NCBI GenBank assembly: GCA_963741625.1 | Contig: CAVUIT010000010.1 | Location: 1 to 64,000, forward strand | Length of the DNA stretch: 64,000 nt | DNA from: CAWBBA01 sp963741625 | GTDB lineage: Bacteria; Desulfobacterota; Desulfomonilia; Desulfomonilales; Desulfomonilaceae | Direction: 5' to 3' | In this document: positions 55,913 to 64,000 of the stretch, piece after piece | How the letters are laid out: every line of letters starts with the position of its first letter | Numbering within the stretch: position 1 is the first letter of the stretch | Position numbers and translations under genes: made by a program | The notes under the pieces: generated by a model | What the model saw: only the letters and a program-made list of their open reading frames with translations | Told to the model about the DNA's origin: nothing | The model's database searches: none

Positions 55913-56716
55913 TCACCATCTGTGTCGAAGTTCGCATCGGACTGGGACTTCTCCGGAGATTTTCCGAACCGTTTCTTCGATAAGTTGGTGCTGCTTTGGA
56001 TTGTGAACTATGCCTCGAAGTATCAGTTCTGTTCCGGTGGTCTCCACATCTAGAGTGGGGATGTACAGGCGGGGTTCTGTGAAAATGGCAGCTTTAATTT
56101 TGGCGGCAAGGTATCTCATCTTCAGGTCGTTCTGAGAGGTTTCGGATTTCAATGAGTCTCTGGGCAGAAGGGCCTCCTTGACCTCAATAGCAATCTGTTC
56201 GACGGATTTGACGCCGGAGTCGAAAACAACGTCATAGTACTTTGGATCATTTATGTCTTTTCCATAAAGTGCAAGGATAAAACCGGCACTGTCCCGATCT
56301 GCTTTTTCGGCCATCCATTGCGCCGTTTCTTGGCTAACCGACTTCCATTCTGCAATTTGTTCAATTCTTTGATCCATGGGAGCAACAATCCGAATCCTGA
56401 AGGCGTTAGGAATGTTCTCAAGGAGGAAGTTTGCGCCTCTTCCTGTGAGGCACACGTTATCTTTGAGAGCGTAATTGAGGAGGATACTCTGAACCAGCGC
56501 CCCGAAGCCTTTGAAAGACCAATCGTATTTTTCCCATATGCTAGGGCAACTCCGGTCCAGCTCTTCTGCCCATCTTTGCCAATTTCTCCCAAGTGGACGG
56601 ATTTCATCCAATAACTTTTGCTTGTCAATTGCTTGATAACCCAGCCAAGAAACGATTGCCTGCCGGACTTTCCGATTCCCCGTTCCTAATTGCCTCGATG
56701 TCGTTAGAATGGCCAT
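55913..56716 (-). CDS. Cytidylate-kinase-like protein with C-terminal BON-like domain
   Basis: 267 residues. MAILTTSRQLGTGNRKVRQA resembles the P-loop of AAA_26/cytidylate-kinase-like proteins but lacks a clean GxxGxGK. CLTGRGANFLLENIPNAFRI, RIRIVAPMDQRIEQIAEWKS and RDSAGFILALYGKDINDPKY follow the family. Residues 200-267 (LYIPTLDVETTGTELILRGI) have the BON pattern. The ATG abuts the TerC stop, so it is translated with TerC. Real activity is uncertain. Confidence 0.7.
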   Translation of the reverse strand: MAILTTSRQLGTGNRKVRQAIVSWLGYQAIDKQKLLDEIRPLGRNWQRWAEELDRSCPSIWEKYDWSFKGFGALVQSILLNYALKDNVCLTGRGANFLLENIPNAFRIRIVAPMDQRIEQIAEWKSVSQETAQWMAEKADRDSAGFILALYGKDINDPKYYDVVFDSGVKSVEQIAIEVKEALLPRDSLKSETSQNDLKMRYLAAKIKAAIFTEPRLYIPTLDVETTGTELILRGIVHNPKQHQLIEETVRKISGEVPVRCELRHRW

Positions 56717-57478
56717 TTACCCACCTTGTTTGTTCTCTTGCAATTTTGGTTTTTCCGCTTCGGTGTGGAGTGGACTGTCGATTTGCTTCGCGTATGTTCT
56801 CCTCGCCCAAAGCCTTCCGACAATAATGACACCGGCCGCCGCCAGAGCCTCTATAAAGTAAATCAAAATATCTGATGGAACAAGTTTTTCGATCACTATG
56901 GGATCGGTGATAATCATTTCTCCGCCAACCTTACCGAGCACCGCGGCGCCGATATATATTATTATTGGATATTTGTCCATGAGCATCGAAAGCATACTGC
57001 TTGCGACAACCATAATGGGAATGCTTGTGCCAAGTCCAAAAATTAACAGAAACAAGTTTCCTTTGGATGCAGCTCCAACCCCCAACATATTGTCCAGAGA
57101 CATAGTTATATCAGCGATGACAATGATTTTTAATGCTTGCCAAAGGGTGCCTGCTTCTCGGCTCTCATCATCCTCAGGGGCGGCGTCCAGAAAGAGCCTC
57201 ACGGCCAGCCACAGAATCAGCGCTCCACCGGCTATTTTTAGGTAAGGGATTTGAAGCATGCTCGCAACAAAGAATGTCAGGACGATTCGCAACAACACTG
57301 CGCCGCCAGCTCCGACCAGTATGCCTTTCTGCCGCTGGGCGCGAGGCAGAGACCTGACAGCCATTGCGATCACTACCGCGTTATCTCCAGACAATATGAC
57401 ATTTATTACGATTACGCTCAGGAGACCGGAGACGAAACTCCAATCCAGGCTAATGCTACCAAAATATCCTAAATCCAT
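56717..57478 (-). CDS. TerC/YjbE-family membrane protein
   Basis: 253 residues, about seven membrane helices. VIVINVILSGDNAVVIAMAV and IVIADITMSLDNMLGVGAAS are the two conserved 'SGDN'/'SLDN' acidic segments of the TerC family, implicated in metal (Mn) export. Stop and next ATG are adjacent. Upstream 440 bases have no recognised Mn riboswitch. Confidence 0.85.
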   Translation of the reverse strand: MDLGYFGSISLDWSFVSGLLSVIVINVILSGDNAVVIAMAVRSLPRAQRQKGILVGAGGAVLLRIVLTFFVASMLQIPYLKIAGGALILWLAVRLFLDAAPEDDESREAGTLWQALKIIVIADITMSLDNMLGVGAASKGNLFLLIFGLGTSIPIMVVASSMLSMLMDKYPIIIYIGAAVLGKVGGEMIITDPIVIEKLVPSDILIYFIEALAAAGVIIVGRLWARRTYAKQIDSPLHTEAEKPKLQENKQGG

Positions 57479-57921
57479 AAGGGACTTCTCCTCGGGCCCG
57501 TAGATCGATCTTGCCTACTCAGAGCAGTCAATTACTTTTCCGTTTGGCATCCGAATAGTCTGCTCTTCAACATGCTGCAACCGGAATCATGCAGCGTGCT
57601 CCGCATTTTGACGGGCTTCGAGACGTTCACCGACCATTCGACGATTGCTGAGACCCGAAAGGGTAGCGTGGTCTCATTCGCGCGTCCAAGGAGATACAAC
57701 CGGCACCGTCTAGCCCGAAAAAAGCGGTTCTCTGCCATCGCTGAGCATACCTCGCCACGCCTGAAAAAACAAACGGGTAACCTTGCGGCTTTGCCGAGGT
57801 GACTTGCAATGGTTTGACCGTGTGAGGCAGTAGGATGAAGCCTCACAGAACACACAAACATTAAATTCTAGGGAGGTTATGAGGAAAGGACTGTCAGAGC
57901 CCGAACCACAAGAGGGAGGTC
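57479..57921. other. Gap with hairpins upstream of TerC
   Basis: A 7-bp stem TGAGACC...GGTCTCA lies at 57649-57676, and GC-rich complementary patches lie at 57730-57830 (CTTGCGGCTTTGCCGAGG). I could not match this to a known riboswitch. A short SD-led frame begins at about 57888 but looks spurious. Confidence 0.3.
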
Positions 57922-58680
57922 TCAGAAGTCGCACGGGATGCGTCTATTCAATACTATTCGTTGTAGTGTGATATGCACGTCATAAACTATTGCTTCAACG
58001 CCGTTAGTCACCGCCCTTCGAAGCTCGCGGCCGTACGCCGGATCAATATGGTCTGCTGGTCTGAAAACGGAGGCATCCATGCGCTGAATGAGGAAGAAAA
58101 TTACTCCCCGATTACCGAGGCGCACCTGTTCTTGAAGTTCCACAAGGTGTTTCAGTCCTCGCGCTGTCACGGCATCGGGAAAGTACGCTATTCCATCCTC
58201 CACTAGCGTGCAGTTCTTGACTTCAATGAAACAACGGCTACCGTCGGAGTTATCCAGAGCCAAGTCCAATCGCGAATGCGGACTGCACTTTACTTCGCTG
58301 CTCACTCTTTCATATCCGGAAAGGGCCTCTATTTTGCCTTCAATTAGAGTCTGCTTGACCAACCTGTTGGGGACAAGGGTATTCACGCCCACCAGTGAAG
58401 ACGCCATCTCGATCATTTCCCATGTGTAAGGCAGGCGCCTTTTCGGGTTCTTGCTGCGGGAGATGTAGACTGGCCTGCCCGGCTCGCAGCACCCGGCCAT
58501 GCTGCCCGAGTTCGGGCAATGCACGGTCACCACGTGGCCGTTTCCGAGCCTCACGTCGGCCAGGAAGCGCTTGTACCGCTCAATAAGGGTGCCTTTGATG
58601 AGTCTCGGCCAGGGCAGGCCGCCCGAGCATCCCACAGGAGCAGCACCGACGCTGGGTTCGGGAATGAGGGAAGATGACAT
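57922..58680 (-). CDS. sfsA: Sugar fermentation stimulation protein A
   Basis: 252 residues. IERYKRFLADVRLGNGHVVT, VHCPNSGSMAGCCEPG, YTWEMIEMASSLVGVNTLVP, RLDLALDNSDGSRCFIEVKN and RGLKHLVELQEQV are conserved SfsA motifs, including the nuclease-like D..EvK core. It binds DNA in E. coli; precise role unclear. Starts 2 bases after the rnc stop. Confidence 0.85.
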   Translation of the reverse strand: MSSSLIPEPSVGAAPVGCSGGLPWPRLIKGTLIERYKRFLADVRLGNGHVVTVHCPNSGSMAGCCEPGRPVYISRSKNPKRRLPYTWEMIEMASSLVGVNTLVPNRLVKQTLIEGKIEALSGYERVSSEVKCSPHSRLDLALDNSDGSRCFIEVKNCTLVEDGIAYFPDAVTARGLKHLVELQEQVRLGNRGVIFFLIQRMDASVFRPADHIDPAYGRELRRAVTNGVEAIVYDVHITLQRIVLNRRIPCDF

Positions 58681-58682
58681 GC

Positions 58683-59429
58683 TTAAAGGGCTTCTTCTGT
58701 GGATCCTGAATTCAATTTGGCGAGGGCTTCACGTGCGGCTTTCTGTGCGGCTTCTCTCTTATTTCTACCTGTGCCGAGTCCCGCAACTTCCGTCCCCAGA
58801 TACACCGCAACCGAGAAGGTTTTCCGATGCTCCGCGCCCCATTGATCCACGACCTCATAAGTGGGGGTAACTCCGAGGTCTGCCTGGACTCTTTCCTGCA
58901 AAAGACTCTTGAAATCGTCAATCCCCTCGCGGGTAGAACACTTTTCTATAAGCGGATAGAAATGCTTTTCTATCATCTTCTCAGCATGGGCGAAGCCGCC
59001 GTCCAGGTAAACAGCGGCCACCAGTGCCTCCAACGTGTCCGCAAGAATTGAGTCTCTCTCCCGGCAGCCGGATAACTCGTCACCCCGGCCCATTCTGAGG
59101 AAGCGTGCCAGGTCCAGGTGTCTCATTAGCTGAGCAAGCGCTGCACGATTCACAAGGCTGGCTCTTTTCTTCTGCAGCTCTCCTTCCTCGTCTTCAGGGA
59201 ATTCACGGTACAGGATGTCGGCAATCACCAGGCCGAGAACTGCATCTCCAAGGAACTCGAGGCGTTCATTGTGCTCGCTGCAGGTCTCCCTGTTCTCGTG
59301 CCAGAAGCTTCGGCGGGTCAGCGCGTTCAGCAGATGGGAGGGATCGCTGAAAGAATGGCCGAGAAGTGTTTCTATTTCTTTTATTTCGGTGTCGCTCGCA
59401 CCGTTGTTTAGAGCTTCTTCAGAGAACAT
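58683..59429 (-). CDS. rnc: Ribonuclease III
   Basis: 248 residues. HNERLEFLGDAVLGL is the catalytic signature, DTLEALVAAVYLDGG the second acidic site, and DFKSLLQERVQADLGVTPTY to RNKREAAQKAAREAL the dsRNA-binding domain. Cleaves double-stranded RNA in rRNA and mRNA processing. It overlaps the surE end by 22 bases and sits in the same minus-strand run. Confidence 0.9.
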   Translation of the reverse strand: MFSEEALNNGASDTEIKEIETLLGHSFSDPSHLLNALTRRSFWHENRETCSEHNERLEFLGDAVLGLVIADILYREFPEDEEGELQKKRASLVNRAALAQLMRHLDLARFLRMGRGDELSGCRERDSILADTLEALVAAVYLDGGFAHAEKMIEKHFYPLIEKCSTREGIDDFKSLLQERVQADLGVTPTYEVVDQWGAEHRKTFSVAVYLGTEVAGLGTGRNKREAAQKAAREALAKLNSGSTEEAL

Positions 59430-60181
59430 GTCAACTCTTCCGTATAAGAGTGCGCCGTGAGGTCATAGAAAAGGGGAGTCACGGACACATACCCCTCTTT
59501 CACCGCGGTGACGTCTACATCCACGTCCGTCTCGGCCGCGGTGGCTTCTCCCGCAAGCCAGTAATAGACGTTTCCTCTAGGATCTTCACGCTGCTCGAAA
59601 GACTCACGAAACTTGGAGAGTCCCTGCCGGGTCAACTTGAATCCCCGCACCTGGTCCGGCGGGAGGGCCGGTATGTTAACATTCAATGCCACCCCACGGG
59701 GTAGTCCGCATTTCAGGACCCAGGCGCCCAGCTTTTCAATGTGGGGCACGGCCCATTCGAAGGGCGGGTCTTTCTTCTGTGCCAATGAAACCGCCATTGA
59801 AGGAAAACCGAGTATGGCTGCCTCTGTGGCTGCCGAAACCGTCCCGGAATAAAGAACATTTATTCCCAGATTGGAGCCATTGTTGATTCCGGAGATTACC
59901 AGATCGGGCGGCCGGCGCAAGAGAGAATAGACCGCGAGCTTCACAGAATCGGCAGGTGTTCCGCCTATGCCGTACCCGTAGAATTTCCCGTCCTTGGTCA
60001 CTTCGTGGGCTTTGATAGGGTCGTACAATGTTATGGAATGCCCGACCGCGCTCTGTTCACTCTCCGGTGCAACAATGCGGACTTGGCCTAGCTTTGCTGC
60101 CGCGGTTCTCAGCTTGCGGAGCCCTTCAGCATGAATGCCATCGTCGTTCGTTAGCAGGATGAGGGGGCGGCTGTCTGTCAT
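59408..60181 (-). CDS. surE: 5'-nucleotidase SurE
   Basis: The ATG at 60181 begins MTDSRPLILLTNDDGIHAEG. NDDG, PESEQSAVGHSIT, GTPADSVKLAVYSL and VISGINNGSNLG are the metal-binding and catalytic motifs. 257 residues, intact. Dephosphorylates nucleoside monophosphates. The start overlaps the aminotransferase stop by four bases. Confidence 0.9.
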   Translation of the reverse strand: MTDSRPLILLTNDDGIHAEGLRKLRTAAAKLGQVRIVAPESEQSAVGHSITLYDPIKAHEVTKDGKFYGYGIGGTPADSVKLAVYSLLRRPPDLVISGINNGSNLGINVLYSGTVSAATEAAILGFPSMAVSLAQKKDPPFEWAVPHIEKLGAWVLKCGLPRGVALNVNIPALPPDQVRGFKLTRQGLSKFRESFEQREDPRGNVYYWLAGEATAAETDVDVDVTAVKEGYVSVTPLFYDLTAHSYTEELTCSLKKL

Positions 60182-61366
60182 GTCAACTCGGCACACGCAG
60201 CACGAATGCGTTCCAACCCCTTGAGAATCATCTCTTCGCTCGTTGCAAAGGAGAGCCGAATATGATCCTCAGATCCGAATGGTCCTCCAGGCACGCAGGC
60301 CACGTGATGGCGCTCCAGCAGGTAACTTGCGACGTCTGTCGAATTTGCGACGCTCTCTCTACCGCAAAGTTTCGAGGTGTTCACAAACGTGTAAAATGCT
60401 CCGTCGGGTTTGACGAGGGAGAGCTGAGGAATCTTCGCAATTTCGCTTACCATCAGGTTCCGGCGTTGCTCGAAGATCGTCTCGCATTCGCTTGACCTCG
60501 TCCTGTGGTCCGATCAAGGCCTCCACCGCCGCGGCCTGTGCAGTATTATTGGGGTTGGAGGTGGACTGGCTCTGAATGTCGGTGGCCGATTTTACCAATT
60601 CGGTCCTGGTGCAAGCGAGATAGCCGATGCGCAGGCCCGTCATGGCATAGGTTTTCGACACCCCGTTCACCAGAATGGTGCGATCCTTCATGCCGGGCAG
60701 TTTCGCAAAAGGGGTGAAAGCATGGCCGTCGTAAACGAGCTTGTCGTAGATCTCGTCCGAAATGACAAGCAGATCGTGTTTATCCGCAAGTTCGGCCAGC
60801 TTTTCCAAGACATGCCCAGGATAAATTACGCCCGTAGGATTGGACGGGGAATTGATCAGTATTGCCTTGGTCGCCGAGGTTATGCGAGATTCCACCTCCT
60901 GCGGTTCAGGCACGAACCTGTTCTCTTCTCTGGTGGGAACAATGACTGGAGTGCCGCCGGCGAGGGCAATCATCTCAGGATAGGAAACCCAGTACGGCGC
61001 AAAAACCAGCACCTCGTCTCCGGGTTGGATTATGGCCTGAAAGATGTTGTACAGACTGTGCTTGGCTCCGCAGGAAACCATGATCTGTGCGGGCGTATAT
61101 TCCAAGCCGTAGTCCTCGGCAAACCTGTGGACCACAGCCTTTTTCAGTTCAACAGTGCCGCCCACCGGCGTATAGAATGTCTCCCCGCGGTCCAACGATC
61201 TCTTGGCCGCTTCTCTAATATGTACAGGAGTGGGGAAATCCGGCTCACCCGCGCCAAAGCCCACCACATCCACACCTTGGCTTTTGAGTTCCTTTTCCTT
61301 CGCGGATATGGCCAAGGTGGCCGAAGGCTTCAATTGAAGTGCTCTTTCAGACAGTATCTTCTTCAT
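60178..61366 (-). CDS. Class I aminotransferase (aspartate type), frameshifted
   Basis: The ATG at 61366 follows AGGTGAG and overlaps the coaD 3' end. VGFGAGEPDFPTP, YTPVGGTVELKKAV, INSPSNPTGVIY, VISDEIYDKLVYDG and the PLP lysine in VNGVSKTYAMTGLRIGY are typical of AspC/AspB. SQSTSNPNNTAQAAAVEAL and the C-terminus (DGAFYTFVNTSKLC, RLSFATSEEMI) complete it to about 396 residues across a one-base break near 60480. Transfers amino groups between aspartate or a related amino acid and 2-oxoglutarate. Confidence 0.85.
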
Positions 61367-61895
61367 ATTTCTCACCTGGTACGGAGTCCAATTCATCTCC
61401 GCCGTCTTCTATTGCGGGAAACTTCTTTTTCAAGACTTCGAGAACATACGGGGGAACCAGGCCTTTCGGCGATCCGCCAGCCACTACGGTTGCCTTGATG
61501 ATTCTCGAACTCACGTAGAGATAACGGTGCGCTGTCATAAGAAAAAAAGTCTCGATTTTCCGGCTGAGTTTACGGTTCATGAGAGCAAGCTGAAACTCAT
61601 ATTCAAAATCGGAAACGGCCCTGAGTCCCCGGACAATCGCGTGGGCATGCTTCCTTTCAGCATATCGCACGAGAAGACCCTCGAAGGCATCGCATTCTAT
61701 CCTGGGGTCTCCGTCCACACTGTGCTGGATCATATCCAGGCGTTCCTCAAGCGTAAATATGGTGTCTTTCTCGGGGTTGAGGCCGAGCGCGACGATCAAG
61801 CGGTCAAAGGTGCCGAGCGCGCGGCGGATTATCTCCAGATGTCCGTTGTGAAACGGGTCAAACGTTCCCGGATAAACAGCGACTTTTTCTCCCAT
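61347..61895 (-). CDS. coaD: Phosphopantetheine adenylyltransferase
   Basis: 182 residues. VAVYPGTFDPFHNGHLEIIR carries the TxxH nucleotidyltransferase motif, IVRGLRAVSDFEYEFQLALM the pantetheine and ATP contacts, and YVSSRIIKATVVAGGSPKGL the ISSTxIR-like motif. It makes dephospho-CoA, a late step of CoA synthesis. The C-terminus is extended by about 20 acidic residues compared with the usual 160. Starts 12 bases after rsmD. Confidence 0.9.
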   Translation of the reverse strand: MGEKVAVYPGTFDPFHNGHLEIIRRALGTFDRLIVALGLNPEKDTIFTLEERLDMIQHSVDGDPRIECDAFEGLLVRYAERKHAHAIVRGLRAVSDFEYEFQLALMNRKLSRKIETFFLMTAHRYLYVSSRIIKATVVAGGSPKGLVPPYVLEVLKKKFPAIEDGGDELDSVPGEKYEEDTV

Positions 61896-61907
61896 GCCCT
61901 CGCTTCC

Positions 61908-62490
61908 CTACTTTGATGAAGACAGTGAAAGATCCTCTCCGTAATAGCGAAATATCTCCACAACGGTGCCGCCGTATTTCCGGCTGAACTCTTTGGCAAA
62001 CCCTGCGGGGATTGCTAGTTCCGGAGCTTTTTCTTCTCTCTCAATGATCAACAGGCCGTCAGGTGCGAACAGATCCGCAAAAACAGAGTCACAAACGACC
62101 TTTGGGACCCATTCTGTTCCGTATGGCGGGTCGAGAAAGACGATTGTGAACTTCTTCTCTGAGTCTGCGAGCTGTCTGAACAGCCTGATCAGCGGACATG
62201 GTCAGAATCCGGACCTGATCCACAACTCGCAATGCATCGCACGTCGTGATCAGGGTGTGGGTGACTTGCCGATCGTCGTCCACGAATACCACTGACGCCG
62301 CGCCTCGGCTGAGGGCTTCAAAGCCGAATGCTCCGGTTCCCGCAAAGAGATCCAGCACGCGGGAATCCTCGACCTCGTGACCTAGGGTGCTGAACAATGC
62401 CTCACGCACACGGTCGGTGGTCGGGCGCACGCCCTGCTTCCGAGGTGAAGGTAGCCGCAGTCCTTTGAAACGACCCGCAATGATTCTCAT
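61908..62490 (-). CDS. rsmD: 16S rRNA (guanine966-N2)-methyltransferase, frameshifted
   Basis: MRIIAGRFKGLRLPSPRKQG, VRPTTDRVREALFSTLG and VLDLFAGTGAFGFEALSRGA are the N-terminal and motif I signatures. A one-base shift in the GG at 62184-62185 restores KFTIVFLDPPYGTEWVPKVV with the catalytic DPPY and a normal end at 61908. About 193 residues. Methylates a guanine of small-subunit rRNA. First gene of the run rsmD-coaD-aminotransferase-surE-rnc-sfsA. Confidence 0.85.
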
Positions 62491-62595
62491 GTCCCGAACC
62501 CGTTCTTATACCCTTTTTTCCGAAATCCTTCAAGCTCGGATTGGTTGGGTTTGCGTATGCATACAGTTTTCCAAGGGACAAATGTTATTCCACCT

Positions 62596-62663
62596 GTGGG
62601 GCAGGTTTTCCAACCTGCCATTAGTTAGATTGAGGGACAGGCGGGCTGGAAAGCCCACCCCAC
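62596..62663. repeat. Palindromic element GTGGGGCAGG...CCCACCCCAC, copy 2
   Basis: Partner of 53150-53217, same orientation and length, with TTTTCCAACCTGCC and GGCTGGAAAGCC blocks. It lies between divergent rsmD and the hydratase gene. Confidence 0.6.
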
Positions 62664-62763
62664 GTAAGGGAATTCCCACGAGGGAGCAAACATTCTATTT
62701 GACTGCCAATCGAACACCACCGCATAATCCAGGTTCATTCCGTTAACGACAGGGGGTCCAATC

Positions 62764-63517
62764 ATGGAATTTGTTTCGGTTTCGGTTGATGGGGACATCG
62801 CCACAGTTTTGTTGACCCGTGGAAAGGTCAATGCGTTAATTGAGGCTGTGATAGATGAATTCAGTGACTGCTTCCATGAGTTGTCTTCAGATCCACAGGT
62901 GAAAGCAGTCATTTTGACCGGAAGCGGAAAGTTTCTTCTCCTTTGGTTTTGACATTCCTCATTTTATGGCTCATTCAAAAGATGAATTTACAGGCTATCT
63001 CACCAAATTCACGGACTTTTATACGGAACTGTTTGTATTCCCGAAACCGGTGATTGCCGCATTGAATGGTCACACGATTGCCGGCGGATGCATGATTGCC
63101 ACTGCGTGCGATTACAGGATCATGGTGACAGGAAAGCCAAGGATCTCATTGAACGAAATAACTTTCGGCTCCTCTGTCTTTGCAGGCTCGGTAGATATGC
63201 TGAAGGCATGTGTAGTGCCCCAAAATGCTGAGTCGATCCTTTATAGCGGGGGCATGTATTCGGCTGAACAAGCGCTTGATCTCGGACTCGTTCATCAAAT
63301 TTCGTCCGAGGAAAATCTGCTCCCGGACGCGAAGCGGGTTGCAGAGAATCTTGCCAAGAACAGCGGTCGGGCCTTTCAAAGTATAAAGCATCTCCTCAGA
63401 CGACCCGTCGCGGAGGAGATGAAAAAGAAAGAGAGACAGTCCATCCTAGAATTTGTAGACATCTGGTATTCCCCGGAAACACGAGAACAGATACAGAAAA
63501 TAAAAATCCATACGTGA
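62764..63517 (+). CDS. Enoyl-CoA hydratase/isomerase family protein, frameshifted
   Basis: MEFVSVSVDGDIATVLLTRG, KVNAL, KAVILTGSGKFFSFGFDIPH (after removing one T from the TTT at 62932-62934), then KPVIAALNGHTIAGGCMIAT (oxyanion hole), EITFGSSVFAGS and AEQALDLGLVHQIS. About 250 residues, typical crotonase fold. The usual catalytic glutamates are not obvious: EITFGSS replaces the EV.LG.-P.-G segment. Exact reaction unknown. Confidence 0.75.
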
Positions 63518-63596
63518 GGCTAATAATTCGGGGTGGAGGTAGCCATGCGGTTCGTCGCTCTCACCACATTCTGGATGGGATTTCGAGAGGGGTGTC

Positions 63597-64000
63597 ATGA
63601 TAATCAGGTTGATTATTCTGTTAGCCTTTATTGCAGTGCCCTGCTTTGCAGCAGACACGTATTACCCAACTCCAAGCCATTCTCAGATCAAGAGTTGGTG
63701 GAAGGCTGAACATGGGGCAAGGCCGGATGAGGGATGGGGCATCAGAGATATCAAACCCATCCGACTTAAAAGCGGTGAGCAGGCTTTTGTAGCATCCGCC
63801 TTGTTCCCTACTAGGGGTCATTGTTGTGAAGCTGGAGTTCTGCTCATACGGCCGGCGCTTCAGGAAGCGCGGCAAATTGATTCCGCAGACATAGACCTGA
63901 ACCCCATGGTCTCTGAATTGATAGATCTGAATGGTGGCCGGGTCACCGGAGTTGTGGTATTGGGATTGATGACGAGCGCAGGGGAGACTGCCGGCCACAA
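63597..64000 (+). CDS. Exported hypothetical protein, runs off the window
   Basis: GAGAGGGG lies upstream of the ATG at 63597. A signal peptide (MIIRLIILLAFIAVPCFAAD) is followed by SWWKAEHGARPDEGWGIRDI and LFPTRGHCCEAGVLLIRPAL. The frame is open to the last base (134 residues seen). No family recognised. Probably periplasmic. Confidence 0.65.
   Translation, partial: MIIRLIILLAFIAVPCFAADTYYPTPSHSQIKSWWKAEHGARPDEGWGIRDIKPIRLKSGEQAFVASALFPTRGHCCEAGVLLIRPALQEARQIDSADIDLNPMVSELIDLNGGRVTGVVVLGLMTSAGETAGH

Noticed and set aside
57700..57850. Cyclic di-GMP-I riboswitch, from GGCAAAGCC and GGTTACC on the minus strand
   Set aside because: The second helix and the spacing between the conserved blocks do not fit the GEMM consensus.
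57888..57970. Short frame with a good SD reading MRKGLSEPEPQEGG
   Set aside because: 30 residues without features, overlapping the sfsA 3' end on the other strand.

Overview
The window looks like chromosomal DNA of a deltaproteobacterium (Desulfobacterota), probably an anaerobe. The evidence is a DHH-CBS-tRNA nucleotidyltransferase fusion, PilZ regulators with a shared N-terminal module, a sigma-54 activator, a glutaredoxin/ferredoxin-thioredoxin-reductase pair and a multi-cluster Fe-S membrane protein. This assignment is inference from gene content. No rRNA, tRNA or CRISPR array was recognised.

Left third (1 to about 17.6 kb): an accessory region. It opens with an integrase/excisionase remnant and small genes of mobile-element type. 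Two near-identical IS5-family copies in opposite orientation (2529-3461 and 13655-14585) bracket about 10 kb. That segment holds a ketopantoate-reductase-like gene, a 7TM transglutaminase-like membrane protein, two ankyrin-repeat genes, an IHF/HU-like gene, an IS630 remnant and several duplicated intergenic elements. One of these elements carries nine GTGGAC/GTCCAC motifs around an A+T-rich stretch. The second IS copy sits in the 3' end of a restriction-modification gene, followed by an IS1-family fragment.

Middle (17.8-38 kb): alaS encodes an AlaRS with a very unusual array of about 20-residue helical repeats between the editing and C-Ala domains. It is followed by a family of small proteins sharing an N-terminal module with PilZ or zinc-ribbon partners, a TPR-(PilZ-like)-kinase, an Fe-S/DUF362 pair, a LemA-like protein, an SH3 lipoprotein, an overlapping PP2C-FHA pair, a membrane-anchored protein and the DHH-CBS-NTase gene. 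Much of this is signalling: c-di-GMP binding plus Ser/Thr phosphorylation.

Right third (38-64 kb): a carboxyltransferase (oxaloacetate decarboxylase alpha type), a thioesterase, a sensory cluster (solute-binding protein, PAS kinase, response regulator, REC-REC-PAS-AAA-Fis activator), a metal-dependent hydrolase, dnaJ with a MerR/CbpM-like partner, TPR and HAD genes, glutaredoxin-FTR, an exported superoxide dismutase, LysE and TerC transporters, and a compact minus-strand housekeeping run rsmD-coaD-aminotransferase-surE-rnc-sfsA. Many intergenic gaps carry short palindromic repeats present in two copies.

About fifteen genes are broken by single-base frameshifts, several of them more than once. 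These include essential ones (alaS, rsmD), and most breaks lie in short homopolymer runs. I read this mainly as sequence error, so I annotate these as single genes across the break.
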